The notes under the pieces: generated by a model
Databases searched by the model: none
What the model was told of the DNA's origin: nothing
Seen by the model: the letters and a program-made list of their open reading frames with translations, nothing else
Translations under genes and position numbers: made by a program
Origin: Chloroflexota bacterium
Lineage (GTDB): Bacteria > Chloroflexota > Limnocylindria > P2-11E
NCBI GenBank assembly: GCA_016875665.1
Contig: VGPA01000056.1
Coordinates: forward strand, 1 to 8,203
DNA: 8,203 nucleotides
Direction of reading: 5' to 3'
Shown: positions 1 to 7,049 of the stretch, one piece after another
How the letters are laid out: each line of letters starts with the position of its first letter
Position numbering within the stretch: position 1 is the first letter of the stretch

Positions 1-304
1 GCGAGTAGCCGGCGGCCTCGAGCGCGGGCAGGACCGCCGCATTCACCAGCCCGCCGGAGCGCTCGTGGGCGTCGAGCGCGACACGCAGCAGAGACTCCAG
101 CTCCCCCGACACCTCGAGCCATCGCCCGTCCGCGGCGTTGAGCCGCGACACCTCGCTCGTGCCGGAGAAGCGCGTGAGCCGGTCGTGCATCCGCCGCGTC
201 CAGGCCTCCGCCTCGGCCAGCGCCGCCTCGCCCGCACCGATGGCGAAGAGCTCGCAGTCGGACCCGAGGGAGGCGAACGCGCGGCGCTGGAGGATGCCGG
301 CCAC
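1..304 (-). CDS. apbE: FAD:protein FMN transferase (ApbE family), N-terminal part, cut by the window edge
   Basis: ApbE enzymes move FMN from FAD onto a Thr/Ser of target flavoproteins, usually outside the membrane, and need a divalent metal. This 101-residue fragment was found by translating the minus strand from GTG at 304; the frame stays open to base 1. It shows the family's N-terminal pattern: a short strand with RRAF (residues 7-10) and LGSDCELF (13-20), the segment TRFSGTSEVSRLN (44-56) that matches the usual 'sRF...SelsrLN' block, and SGGLVNAAVLPALEAAGY (83-100), matching the block that follows. In the last block the common FDPT is replaced by VNAA. No lipoprotein signal or signal peptide is visible with this start. 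GTG at 349 is an in-frame alternative but would add an Arg-rich stretch that looks non-coding. No clear Shine-Dalgarno precedes either start. The C-terminal half, which includes the metal-binding residues, lies outside the window, so activity cannot be judged. It is divergent from the MFS gene. Confidence 0.8.
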   Translation of the reverse strand, partial: MAGILQRRAFASLGSDCELFAIGAGEAALAEAEAWTRRMHDRLTRFSGTSEVSRLNAADGRWLEVSGELESLLRVALDAHERSGGLVNAAVLPALEAAGYS

Positions 305-317
305 CGCTAGCCGGACC

Positions 318-337
318 CGATCGCGGAGGCGATCGCG
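318..337. repeat. Two CGATCGCG direct repeats in the apbE/MFS divergent gap
   Basis: CGATCGCG occurs at 318-325 and again at 330-337, separated by GAGG. Each copy contains the palindrome CGATCG, and the centres are 12 bases apart. The pair sits in the 78-base gap between the divergent apbE fragment and the MFS gene, where a shared operator would be expected. CGATCG words are frequent in GC-rich genomes, so chance is a real alternative. If apbE starts at GTG 349 instead of 304, the repeat would be coding. Confidence 0.3.
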
Positions 338-373
338 TCGGCGACCCACGCTCCGGCGGACGTCATATCGAGC

Positions 374-378
374 GGAGG
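374..378 (+). promoter_or_regulatory. Shine-Dalgarno GGAGG for the MFS gene
   Basis: GGAGG ends four bases before GTG at 383. The spacing is short but usable. This is the reason for preferring GTG 383 over the in-frame ATG at 434, which has no comparable purine-rich site in front of it. Confidence 0.5.
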
Positions 379-382
379 CTAA

Positions 383-1885
383 GTGAGTCGTGGGAGGCGG
401 CATCCGGCCGGCGGGGCCGTACCCTCGGACCGGATGCGGTCGCTCACGCGGGTCCAGGTCGGCGGTCTCGCGATGATTATGTCCGGCAGCCTGATCGGCG
501 GCCTGGACCAGAACCTGATCGCGACCGCGCTGCCGACGATCATCGGCGAGCTCGGCGGCCTCGACCGGTATGCGCTGGTGTTCTCGAGCTACCTCTTCGT
601 CGCCACCGCCGTCACCCCGATCGGCGGCCGCCTGGCCGACATCTTCGGGCGCAAGCCCGTCTACTTCGTCGGGCTGAGCGCGTTCCTTGCCGGCGCGCTG
701 ATGGGCGGCCTCGCGCCGTCGATGGACTGGATCGTTGCCTCACGGGCGCTTGCCGGGCTGGGCGGTGGGATCCTGATTCCCGTCGGCCTGACGATCTTGG
801 GCGACCTCTTCGAGATCAGGATGCGCGCGACGGTCCAGCCGCTCCTGTCGTCCGTCTGGGTGCTGGCCGCGCTGGTCGGTCCGGCCGCCGGGGGGCTGCT
901 CACCCAGGCCGCGTCGTGGCGCTGGACGTTCTTCGTGAACGTGCCGCTCGCGGTCGTCGCGCTCGCGCTGCTCATACCCCTATACCGGGAGCCGGTAAAG
1001 CCGCGCGGCGGCGCCGTCGACTGGCCCGGCGCCGCCTCGTTCGCCACCGCCACCGCCGCGCTCCTGCTCGCGCTCTCGGGGGTTGCGCTCTGGGTGACCG
1101 TGCCGCTCGCACTCGGGGCGGGGGCCGTGTTCCTCGTAGCTGGCCGCCGCGCGGCCGATCCGTTCGTGAGCCTTGCGCTCCTGCGGCGCCCGGCGATCGG
1201 GGCCGCGGTCGCCCTCCACGCGGTCATCGGCGCGATGACCGTGGGGTACGTCACCTACCTGCCCCCGTTCGTGCAGGGCGTCCTCGGGCGGGCACCCGTC
1301 GAGGCCGGGTTGGTCGTCTCGTCGTCGAGCATCGGCTGGACGAGCGGAACCATCCTCACCGCGGCACTGATCCTGCGGTGGGGCCCCCGGCGTCCCGCCT
1401 TGGCGGGGACGCTGTGCTGGTCCTTCGGCGCCGCGCTGCTCACGCTGCTCGGCGCGGACGCACCGCTGCTCCTCCCCGCGGCCGGCGCCGTGCTGCTGGG
1501 CCTCGGGATGGGCCTCTCGATCAACCCGCTCCTGCTTGCCGCGCAGACGGCCGCGAGCGTGAGCGAGCGCGGCGCCGCGATGAGTCAGGTGCAGTTCGGC
1601 CGGAATCTCGGCGCCGCGGCGGGCGTCGCCGCCCTCGGCGCGGTGCTGGCCGCTTCGATGGGCCCCCTCGCCGCGCAGGGCGCGCTCCTGCTCACGCCGG
1701 GGACACGCGGCGAGCTCGCTCCCGAGGTGCTCGCGACCCTGCGGGCGGCGCTCCACGGCGGCCTGCACACGATCTTCGTGGCGATGACGGTGCTCGCGGT
1801 CGCGGGGGCCTTCTTCGCCCGGCGCCTTCCGGTGCGGCTCGAGGAGGGCGCGGGCGCGGGCTCGGCGGCACTGGGGCTCTCGTGA
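383..1885 (+). CDS. MFS transporter, DHA2 (14-TM, EmrB/QacA-type) family
   Basis: Predicted inner-membrane proton antiporter, probably exporting drugs or other small molecules; the substrate is unknown. The 500-residue length is normal for DHA2 members, and about 14 hydrophobic segments can be picked out by eye, from about residues 26-48 to 460-479. Segment 1 carries LDQNLIATALPTI (41-53), matching the family's acidic-residue TM1 motif. Motif A, GGRLADIFGRKPV (81-93), lies in the first cytoplasmic loop. The antiporter motif C region begins with GPAAGGLLTQ (166-175) and is followed by SWRWTFFVNVP (178-188), the DHA2-typical block. A motif A-like loop (LRWGPRRP, 331-338) opens the second half. 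The start is GTG at 383, with GGAGG four bases upstream; ATG at 434 would remove a 17-residue polar tail that is poorly conserved in such proteins and remains possible. The gene is divergent from apbE and convergent with the aldehyde dehydrogenase gene, so it is its own transcription unit. No regulator gene adjoins it in the window. Confidence 0.9.
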   Translation: MSRGRRHPAGGAVPSDRMRSLTRVQVGGLAMIMSGSLIGGLDQNLIATALPTIIGELGGLDRYALVFSSYLFVATAVTPIGGRLADIFGRKPVYFVGLSAFLAGALMGGLAPSMDWIVASRALAGLGGGILIPVGLTILGDLFEIRMRATVQPLLSSVWVLAALVGPAAGGLLTQAASWRWTFFVNVPLAVVALALLIPLYREPVKPRGGAVDWPGAASFATATAALLLALSGVALWVTVPLALGAGAVFLVAGRRAADPFVSLALLRRPAIGAAVALHAVIGAMTVGYVTYLPPFVQGVLGRAPVEAGLVVSSSSIGWTSGTILTAALILRWGPRRPALAGTLCWSFGAALLTLLGADAPLLLPAAGAVLLGLGMGLSINPLLLAAQTAASVSERGAAMSQVQFGRNLGAAAGVAALGAVLAASMGPLAAQGALLLTPGTRGELAPEVLATLRAALHGGLHTIFVAMTVLAVAGAFFARRLPVRLEEGAGAGSAALGLS

Positions 1886-1887
1886 TC

Positions 1888-1903
1888 TGCTCCGACGGGA
1901 GCA
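1888..1903. terminator. Hairpin in the convergent gap, candidate bidirectional terminator
   Basis: TGCTCC (1888-1893) and GGAGCA (1898-1903) form a perfect 6-bp stem with the loop GACG. It lies in the 28-base gap between the stop codons of two converging genes (1885 and 1914), where a terminator for both directions is expected. There is no U-run on either side, so it is not a canonical intrinsic terminator. Confidence 0.4.
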
Positions 1904-1913
1904 CTGCCGGCGC

Positions 1914-3392
1914 CTACTGCTGGATGCGCACCAAAACGGTCTTCGGCACGGTGTACTTGAGGTACCCCGCCTCGCCGTAGCCGCTCTTCTTGCGGCCGAC
2001 GCCCGGGGACTCCGACATCGCGGGGCTGTAGTAGCCGTTCACGTAGACCTGCCCCGCGTCCATCTTGCCGGCGACGCGCAGGGCCCGCTGGAGGTCCGCG
2101 GTCCACACCGCGCCCGCCAGGCCGAAGTCCACGCCGTTGGCGAGCGCGAGCGCCTCCTCTTCGGTCTTGAACTTCATCACGGCGAGCACCGGGCCGAAGA
2201 TCTCCTCCTGCGCGATGCGCATTCCCGGCGTCACCTCCGTGAACACGGCCGGAGTGACGAAGCAGCCCTTGCGGAGGGCGGGATCGTCGGGAACGCCGCC
2301 GCCGTAGACGAGCGTGGCGCCCTCCGCCACGCCGGCCTGCACGTACTCGAGCACCGTCGCGCGCTGCTTGGGCGAGATGACCGTACCGATCTGCGTGGCG
2401 TCGTCGAGCGGGTCGCCCATCCTCATCCCCTTGAGGCGCGCCACGATCTTCTCGACGACGGCGTCGTGGATGCTCTCGTGCACGATCAGGCGCGAGCCCG
2501 AGACGCAGATCTGGCCGTTGTTGCTGAAGGCGGCGATCACGGCCCACATCGCGGCCTCGTCCACGTTCGTGTCGGGGAACACGACGTTCGGGTTCTTGCC
2601 GCCGAGCTCGAGCGCCACCGGCTTGAGGTCGGCGGCCGCGATCTGCATCACGTGCTGCCCGGTCTCCACGCTGCCCGTGAGCGAGATCATGTCGACGCCC
2701 TTGTGGCGGATGAGCGTCTCTCCCACGGTGCCGCCGGGGCCGGCGACCACGTTCACCACGCCCGGCGGAAGTCCGGCCTCCTCGAGCATCGCCGCGAACG
2801 CGAGCACCGAGAGCGCCGCCTCGCTCGACGGCTTCACGACCACGGTGTTGCCGGTGCAGATGATCCCCGACACCTTTTGCGCCAGCGCGACGGCGGGGCC
2901 GTTCCAGGGGAGGATTTCGGCGACCACGCCGACCGGCTCGTGCACGCGGTAGTTGAAGTGCGTCCCGGCGGCGACCTTGACGTACTCCTCCGCCTGGTCG
3001 CGCGCCTTGCCGGCGAAGTAGTCCCAGGCGAAGACGCCCTGGAGCATATGCGTGTAGGTCGGCAGGAACGGCTTGCCGATCTCGAGCGTCTCGAGATAGG
3101 AGAGCCGGTCGCGCTCCCGGTCCATGAGGCGTGCGATCCGGCCGAGGATCTCGCCGCGCTGGTTCGGCGACAGGCGCGGCCACGGGCCCGTGTCGAACGC
3201 GGCGCGCGCGGCCCTGACTGCGCGCTCGGCGTCGGCCGCGGTACCGCGCGCGATGGTGGCGAGCCGCTCGCCGGTGTAAGGGTTGTCGGTCTCGTAAGTG
3301 CCGCCGTCGGAAGCCTGGACCGGCTTGCCGTCGATCACGAGGGGCCACGGGCCGGGCAGGGCCCAGGCGGGATCGCGCCGCGGCACGGTCAC
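1914..3392 (-). CDS. NAD(P)+-dependent aldehyde dehydrogenase
   Basis: A cytosolic ALDH-superfamily enzyme that oxidises an aldehyde to the carboxylate with NAD(P)+; the aldehyde is unknown. At 492 residues it is full length. All key features are present: PWNGP with oxyanion-hole Asn164, the cofactor-binding VVVKPS block with Lys187, the turn LTGSVETG (238-245), general base Glu262 in LELGGKN, catalytic Cys296 in NNGQIC, and EEIFGPV (396-402) with the ribose-binding Glu. The C-terminal KKSGYGEAG (468-476) is also typical. Its overall look is that of the betaine-aldehyde/hydroxymuconate-semialdehyde class, but that does not define the substrate. The start is GTG at 3392, whose last three bases form the TGA stop of the upstream enolase-superfamily gene (GTGA overlap). 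This implies translational coupling and makes it the last gene of the operon. The frame stays open far upstream inside the preceding gene, but that extension is Arg-rich noise, not protein. GTG at 3386 is a minor alternative start. Confidence 0.95.
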   Translation of the reverse strand: MTVPRRDPAWALPGPWPLVIDGKPVQASDGGTYETDNPYTGERLATIARGTAADAERAVRAARAAFDTGPWPRLSPNQRGEILGRIARLMDRERDRLSYLETLEIGKPFLPTYTHMLQGVFAWDYFAGKARDQAEEYVKVAAGTHFNYRVHEPVGVVAEILPWNGPAVALAQKVSGIICTGNTVVVKPSSEAALSVLAFAAMLEEAGLPPGVVNVVAGPGGTVGETLIRHKGVDMISLTGSVETGQHVMQIAAADLKPVALELGGKNPNVVFPDTNVDEAAMWAVIAAFSNNGQICVSGSRLIVHESIHDAVVEKIVARLKGMRMGDPLDDATQIGTVISPKQRATVLEYVQAGVAEGATLVYGGGVPDDPALRKGCFVTPAVFTEVTPGMRIAQEEIFGPVLAVMKFKTEEEALALANGVDFGLAGAVWTADLQRALRVAGKMDAGQVYVNGYYSPAMSESPGVGRKKSGYGEAGYLKYTVPKTVLVRIQQ

Positions 3393-4579
3393 ACCCGTCC
3401 CATGTAGAGCGTCGCGTCCTGGGTGACGGGCGGGGGCGTCTGGTACGGGAAGCGCTCCGCCACGTCGGGCGCGGGCTCCACGCCGAGGCCGGGGCCCGCC
3501 GGCGGCATGACCGCGCCGTTCCGCACCGCATCGCGCCCGATCGCGGCCGAGCCGGGAAAGGCGCGCGTCAGCTCTTCGTTGCCGCCGCTGTACTCGAGGC
3601 GCATGAGCGTGGGCGCGCCGCAGATGCCGTGGATGTTGGCGGCGAGGCCGAGCGGGGTGCCCGCGGAGTGCGGCGCCACGCGGATGTTGCGCGCCGCCGC
3701 GAGGGCGACGATCCGGCGCATGGGGGAGAGGCCGCCGCAGACCAGGGCGTCGGGCTGCCAGATGTCGGCCAGCCCCCCGTCGAGCAGCTCGAGGAAGCCG
3801 TGCACCCCGAAGGCGTGCTCGCCGTAGGCGATCGGCACGGGCGACGTGGCGACCAGGCGCGCGAGGCCGGCCGGGTCGTCGCGCACACACGGCTCCTCGA
3901 AGAAGCCCACCCCGCACTCCGCGAGGCGCGGCGCTATCCGAGCGGCGGTCTTGAGCGAGAACGCCTCGTTGCCGTCGACGAACAGCGTGACCCCCGGCAG
4001 GCGACGGTGCAGCTCGGCGAGGGTGTCGAGCTCCTGCTCCCAGCGCACGCCCAGGCGCACCTTCGCCGCGGGTATCCCCTGCGCGAGGCTCGGCGCGAAG
4101 AAATCGTGGTGCACGCCCGCGTCGCCCTGGCTCAGGAAGCCGCCGCTGACGTAGACCGGAACTGGTGTGCGCGCGCCGCCGAGCATCTCGCAGACGGGGC
4201 GGTCGAGGATCTTGCCCATCGCGTCCCAGAGGGCGATCTCGACGCCGCTGCCCGCCTGGCAGGTGAGCCAGGAGAGCCCCTGGCGGCGGCGGAGCCAGCC
4301 CCAGGCGCGGGCCATGATGTCGTCCACCTCGCGGGGGTCGCGCCCGATCACGAACCGCGAGAACGCTTCCGTGACGAGCGCGTCGGCCACCTTCGCGTAC
4401 TCGCAGCCCCAGCCGTCGCTGATCTCGCCCCAGCCCGTGATGCCCGCGTCCGTGTCGACGCGCACGAGGCAGTAGGTGAGGAAGGTCGGGCCGAGCGGGT
4501 GGCCGCTGCCGCCGCGCGGCGGATTGAGGGGGACGGAGAGCGGGACGGTCGAGACCTTGGTGACTGTGACCGGACTCAT
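3389..4579 (-). CDS. Mandelate racemase/muconate lactonizing enzyme family protein (enolase superfamily), probable acid-sugar dehydratase
   Basis: Enolase-superfamily enzymes abstract the proton alpha to a carboxylate held on Mg2+. Many members of the mandelate racemase subgroup dehydrate sugar acids to 2-keto-3-deoxy acids. This 396-residue protein is full length: a capping domain (to about residue 125) followed by the barrel. Visible residues are Lys173 and Arg175 (KVR, the end-of-strand-2 acid/base motif), the probable metal ligands Asp202 (VDGNEAF), Glu228 (FFEEP) and Glu254 (YGEH), Asp277 (WQPD) and His304 (VAPHS), and Glu329 (MRLEY). The Asp277/His304 pair is the His-Asp dyad that marks the mandelate racemase subgroup rather than the muconate lactonizing subgroup. 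The second Lys of the usual KxK motif is Arg here. The ATG start lies two bases after the permease stop, with no good Shine-Dalgarno, so translation is probably coupled. Its position between a transporter and an aldehyde dehydrogenase suggests catabolism of the imported compound. Racemase or epimerase activity cannot be excluded. Confidence 0.9.
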   Translation of the reverse strand: MSPVTVTKVSTVPLSVPLNPPRGGSGHPLGPTFLTYCLVRVDTDAGITGWGEISDGWGCEYAKVADALVTEAFSRFVIGRDPREVDDIMARAWGWLRRRQGLSWLTCQAGSGVEIALWDAMGKILDRPVCEMLGGARTPVPVYVSGGFLSQGDAGVHHDFFAPSLAQGIPAAKVRLGVRWEQELDTLAELHRRLPGVTLFVDGNEAFSLKTAARIAPRLAECGVGFFEEPCVRDDPAGLARLVATSPVPIAYGEHAFGVHGFLELLDGGLADIWQPDALVCGGLSPMRRIVALAAARNIRVAPHSAGTPLGLAANIHGICGAPTLMRLEYSGGNEELTRAFPGSAAIGRDAVRNGAVMPPAGPGLGVEPAPDVAERFPYQTPPPVTQDATLYMGRV

Positions 4580-4581
4580 CG

Positions 4582-5394
4582 CTATGTCTTGGCGCGCTGC
4601 GACTCGTGCCAGAACAGGACGCGGCCCTGGACGAGCGAAACCAGCTCGGTCATCGCGATGCCCATCACCGCGAGCACCAGGATCCCGGCGAACGCCTCGT
4701 CCGTGCGGAGGTTGATCGAGGCCTGCGCGATCAGGCGTCCGAGGCCCGCGCGCGAGCCGACCAGCTCGCCGACGACCGCGCCGATCAGTGAGAGGCTCAC
4801 GCTGAGGCGGAGCGCCGCGAAGAAGTAGGGCAGCGTGTTGTGCACCCGGAGGTGGATGAAGATCTCGCGCGGCGACGCGTTGACGGTGCGGAAGAACTCG
4901 AGCGTCTGGGCGTCGACGGAGCGCATGCCGGTGATGCAGTTGACGAGCATCGGATAGAAGGTGGTGAGCATCGCGACGATCGCCTTGGGCATGATCGTGA
5001 AGCCGAACCAGATGATGAACACCGGCGCGATCGCGATGTTCGGGGTCGAGCGGATCGTCACCACGATCGGGTAGACGAGGCGCTCGATCCGGCGCGAGTG
5101 GGCCATGATCACGCCCAGCACGACCCCGAGGGTGACGCCCATCGCCAGGCCGAGCAGCGCCTCGATCAGCGTGACCTGCGCGTTGTAGGCGAGGCCGATC
5201 GGGAGCGCGTCGGACGGGATCACCGTCGAGGGGGCGAACCCGTCCACCAGCCGCTTGAACACGGCGCTCGGGGCCGGAAGGATGTAGGCGGGCTGGTTCG
5301 TGACCTTCACGAAGATCTCGGAGAACGCGATGATCGCCGCCGCGGCGAGGAACGGCGGGCTCGCCTCCCCCGCGAAGCGGCGGATGCCGGTCAC
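4582..5394 (-). CDS. ABC transporter permease, NitT/TauT (SsuC/TauC-like) type, second of two
   Basis: A membrane-spanning subunit of an importer of the nitrate/sulfonate/taurine/pyrimidine-precursor class. The 270-residue length is normal, and about six hydrophobic segments are visible, for example near 14-28, 78-98, 118-130, 139-155, 198-212 and 236-252. The cytoplasmic coupling (EAA) loop lies at about 166-195 and ends in LPYFFAALR. The conserved Gly of the loop is replaced by Asn172 (TVNAS), while the first permease keeps Gly. The start is GTG at 5394, which overlaps the TGA of the first permease as GTGA; the frame stays open further upstream but that extension is Arg-rich and not permease-like. 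It shares a C-terminal WHES motif with the other permease, so the two are paralogues, probably forming a heterodimer with the ATPase encoded upstream. The enolase-superfamily gene follows after two bases. Confidence 0.92.
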   Translation of the reverse strand: MTGIRRFAGEASPPFLAAAAIIAFSEIFVKVTNQPAYILPAPSAVFKRLVDGFAPSTVIPSDALPIGLAYNAQVTLIEALLGLAMGVTLGVVLGVIMAHSRRIERLVYPIVVTIRSTPNIAIAPVFIIWFGFTIMPKAIVAMLTTFYPMLVNCITGMRSVDAQTLEFFRTVNASPREIFIHLRVHNTLPYFFAALRLSVSLSLIGAVVGELVGSRAGLGRLIAQASINLRTDEAFAGILVLAVMGIAMTELVSLVQGRVLFWHESQRAKT

Positions 5395-6233
5395 TGCGGC
5401 GCGCCGGAGCGCACCGACTCGTGCCAGTACAGCGCGCGGCGCTCGATGGCGTTGGTGATCAGCGTCAGCGTGACGCCGACCGCGGCCAGCATGAGGATCG
5501 CCGCGAACATGCCGCGCATGTCGAGCCGCAAGGCGGTCTCCTCGATGACCTTGCCGATGCCGTGCTCGGCGCCGTAGTACTCGCCCGCAATGGCACCCAC
5601 GAGCGAGAGGTTCACGGCCAGCTTCAGCGCCGCGTACAGGTACGGGAGCGAGGAGTGCCAGCGCAGGCGGGTCATGATCTCGACCTTGCTGGCGCCCACC
5701 GACTGGAAGAACTCCACCGCGAGCGGATCGGCGGCACGCAGGCCCGCGATGGCGTTCACGAGGACGGGAAAGAACGTGATGAGCGCGGCGATGATGATCT
5801 TGGGCCAGAGGTTGTACCCGATCCACACCACCAGCAGCGGGGCGATCGCGATGAACGGCACGAGCTTGAGGAAGACCGCGAGCGGGAAGAGGCTCTTCTC
5901 GACCACTCGCCACTGCGCCATCAGGACGGCGCCGATGATGCCCACGCCGGAGCCGATGACCAGGCCGATGCCGGCGGCGGCGAAGGTCCAGGAGATCTCG
6001 TACAGGTAGGACCAGATCTGCTCCTGGAGCCGCTCGATCGTCTGGCTCGCGCTCGGGAAGATGAACGTGGGGGTTTCGGTCACGCGGACGAGGACCTCCC
6101 ACAGGATGAGCAGGGCGATCAGGCCGCCCACCAGGCCCAGCAGGTTCTGCACCGCGCGCAGCGCGCCGAGGATCAGCTTCATGGGTCCGGCCGCCACCTG
6201 CGTGCCGGCGGACGCCATCTGCGCGCCGCTCAT
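5391..6233 (-). CDS. ABC transporter permease, NitT/TauT (SsuC/TauC-like) type, first of two
   Basis: The other membrane subunit of the NitT/TauT-type importer, 280 residues. After a 20-residue polar start come hydrophobic segments near 31-50, 84-104, 118-136, 146-165, 203-217 and 243-261. The coupling (EAA) loop is at about 174-205, with the conserved Gly180 (SVGAS) and SSLPYLYAALK. It is followed by LVGAIAGEYYGAEHGIG (211-227), characteristic of this permease family. ATG at 6233 lies four bases beyond the ATPase stop codon. Met6 and Met18 are possible internal starts, and none has a strong Shine-Dalgarno. The C-terminal LYWHES (268-273) recurs in the second permease as LFWHES, evidence of duplication of an ancestral permease gene. 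The stop codon overlaps the start of the second permease (GTGA), consistent with equal expression of the two partners. Confidence 0.92.
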   Translation of the reverse strand: MSGAQMASAGTQVAAGPMKLILGALRAVQNLLGLVGGLIALLILWEVLVRVTETPTFIFPSASQTIERLQEQIWSYLYEISWTFAAAGIGLVIGSGVGIIGAVLMAQWRVVEKSLFPLAVFLKLVPFIAIAPLLVVWIGYNLWPKIIIAALITFFPVLVNAIAGLRAADPLAVEFFQSVGASKVEIMTRLRWHSSLPYLYAALKLAVNLSLVGAIAGEYYGAEHGIGKVIEETALRLDMRGMFAAILMLAAVGVTLTLITNAIERRALYWHESVRSGAPQ

Positions 6234-6236
6234 GGC

Positions 6237-7049
6237 TTAGTGGCGCAGGAGCTTGCGGAGGTGGTCGGCGTAACGCACGAACTCCGCGCTCGACTCGATC
6301 TCCTCGTTGCGCGGACGCGGCAGCTTGATGTCGATCACCTCGCGGATCTCGCCGGGGCGCGGCGACATGACGATGACCCGGTCCGACAGCACGATCGCCT
6401 CGGGGATGCTGTGCGTGACGAAGAGGACCGTCTTCTTCGACTGGCTCCAGATCCGCAGGAGCTCGTAGCGCATGCCATCGCGGGTGATCTCGTCGAGCGC
6501 GCCGAACGGCTCGTCCATGAGCATGAGCGACGGGTCGAAGATGAGGGCGCGCGCGATGGCGACGCGCTGCTGCATCCCTCCGGAGAGCTGGTAGGGGTGC
6601 GCCTTCGCGAACGACGCGAGCCCGACGAGCTCGAGGATCTCCTCGGTCGAGCAGAGCCGCTTGGCCGCCGCGGCACGGTTGAGCTCGAACGGGAGCTCGA
6701 TGTTGCCGACGACGGTGCGCCAGGGCAGCAGGGCCGGCGACTGGAAGACGAAGCCCATGTCCTTGGCGCGCTGCGCCTCGCTCGGCGAGTTGCCGCGGAT
6801 CTGGATCGTGCCGCTGGTCGGCTCGATCAGCCCGCCGATGATCCGGAGCAGCGTGGACTTGCCGCAGCCGCTCGGGCCGATCAGCGTGACGAACTCATGC
6901 TCGGCGATCGTCACGCTCGCCTCGCGGAGCGCTTCGACCGATCCGGTGCGGAGATCGAACCGCTTGGAGACCTTGTCGATGACGACGTGCTCTCTTGTGT
7001 TGTGGAACGCCGACGCGGATTGAGCGACGGGGTTTTTGATGTGCTGCAC
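6237..7049 (-). CDS. ABC transporter ATP-binding protein, NitT/TauT (SsuB/TauB-like) type
   Basis: The cytoplasmic ATPase that powers the importer. Counting from GTG at 7049 (270 residues), it has Walker A GPSGCGKST (58-66), Q-loop Gln103 in FVFQSPALLPW, signature LSGGMQQR (155-162), Walker B LMLMDEP with Asp179 and catalytic Glu180, D-loop GALD (183-186) and switch His213 in VTHS. All catalytic elements are intact. There is no extra C-terminal regulatory domain, so it is a single-domain SsuB/TauB-like subunit. Start choice: the frame extends to GTG 7094 (285 residues), but the added 15 residues have lower third-position GC than the gene body. A TACCCT box ending exactly six bases before GTG 7049 fits a leaderless transcript. 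Neither GTG has a Shine-Dalgarno, so 7094 remains possible. It is the first gene of the five-gene operon. No solute-binding protein gene lies beside it. Confidence 0.93.
   Translation of the reverse strand: MQHIKNPVAQSASAFHNTREHVVIDKVSKRFDLRTGSVEALREASVTIAEHEFVTLIGPSGCGKSTLLRIIGGLIEPTSGTIQIRGNSPSEAQRAKDMGFVFQSPALLPWRTVVGNIELPFELNRAAAAKRLCSTEEILELVGLASFAKAHPYQLSGGMQQRVAIARALIFDPSLMLMDEPFGALDEITRDGMRYELLRIWSQSKKTVLFVTHSIPEAIVLSDRVIVMSPRPGEIREVIDIKLPRPRNEEIESSAEFVRYADHLRKLLRH

Noticed and set aside
65..386. Plus-strand open frames at the left end
   Set aside because: The minus strand in this region encodes recognisable ApbE motifs; the plus-strand frames are Arg-rich shadows.
1585..3531. A 648-codon minus-strand frame over the MFS end and ALDH
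   Set aside because: It spans two genes of opposite orientation, is dominated by Arg/Ala/Gly and is an alternate-frame shadow of the ALDH.
1914..3917. An open frame extending the aldehyde dehydrogenase by about 175 residues at its N-terminus
   Set aside because: The extension is Arg/Ala-rich, has no ALDH similarity and lies wholly over the enolase-superfamily gene. It stays open because GC-rich DNA has few stop codons. A GTG in the GTGA overlap gives a normal-length ALDH.
3629..4828. A 399-codon plus-strand frame opposite the enolase-superfamily gene
   Set aside because: It is an antisense shadow of a gene with a complete catalytic residue set and shows no domain of its own.
4582..6102. An open frame making the second permease a 506-residue fusion
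   Set aside because: The upstream half is Arg/His/Pro-rich, has no membrane segments and is an off-frame shadow of the first permease. The GTG start at 5394 gives a standard 270-residue permease.
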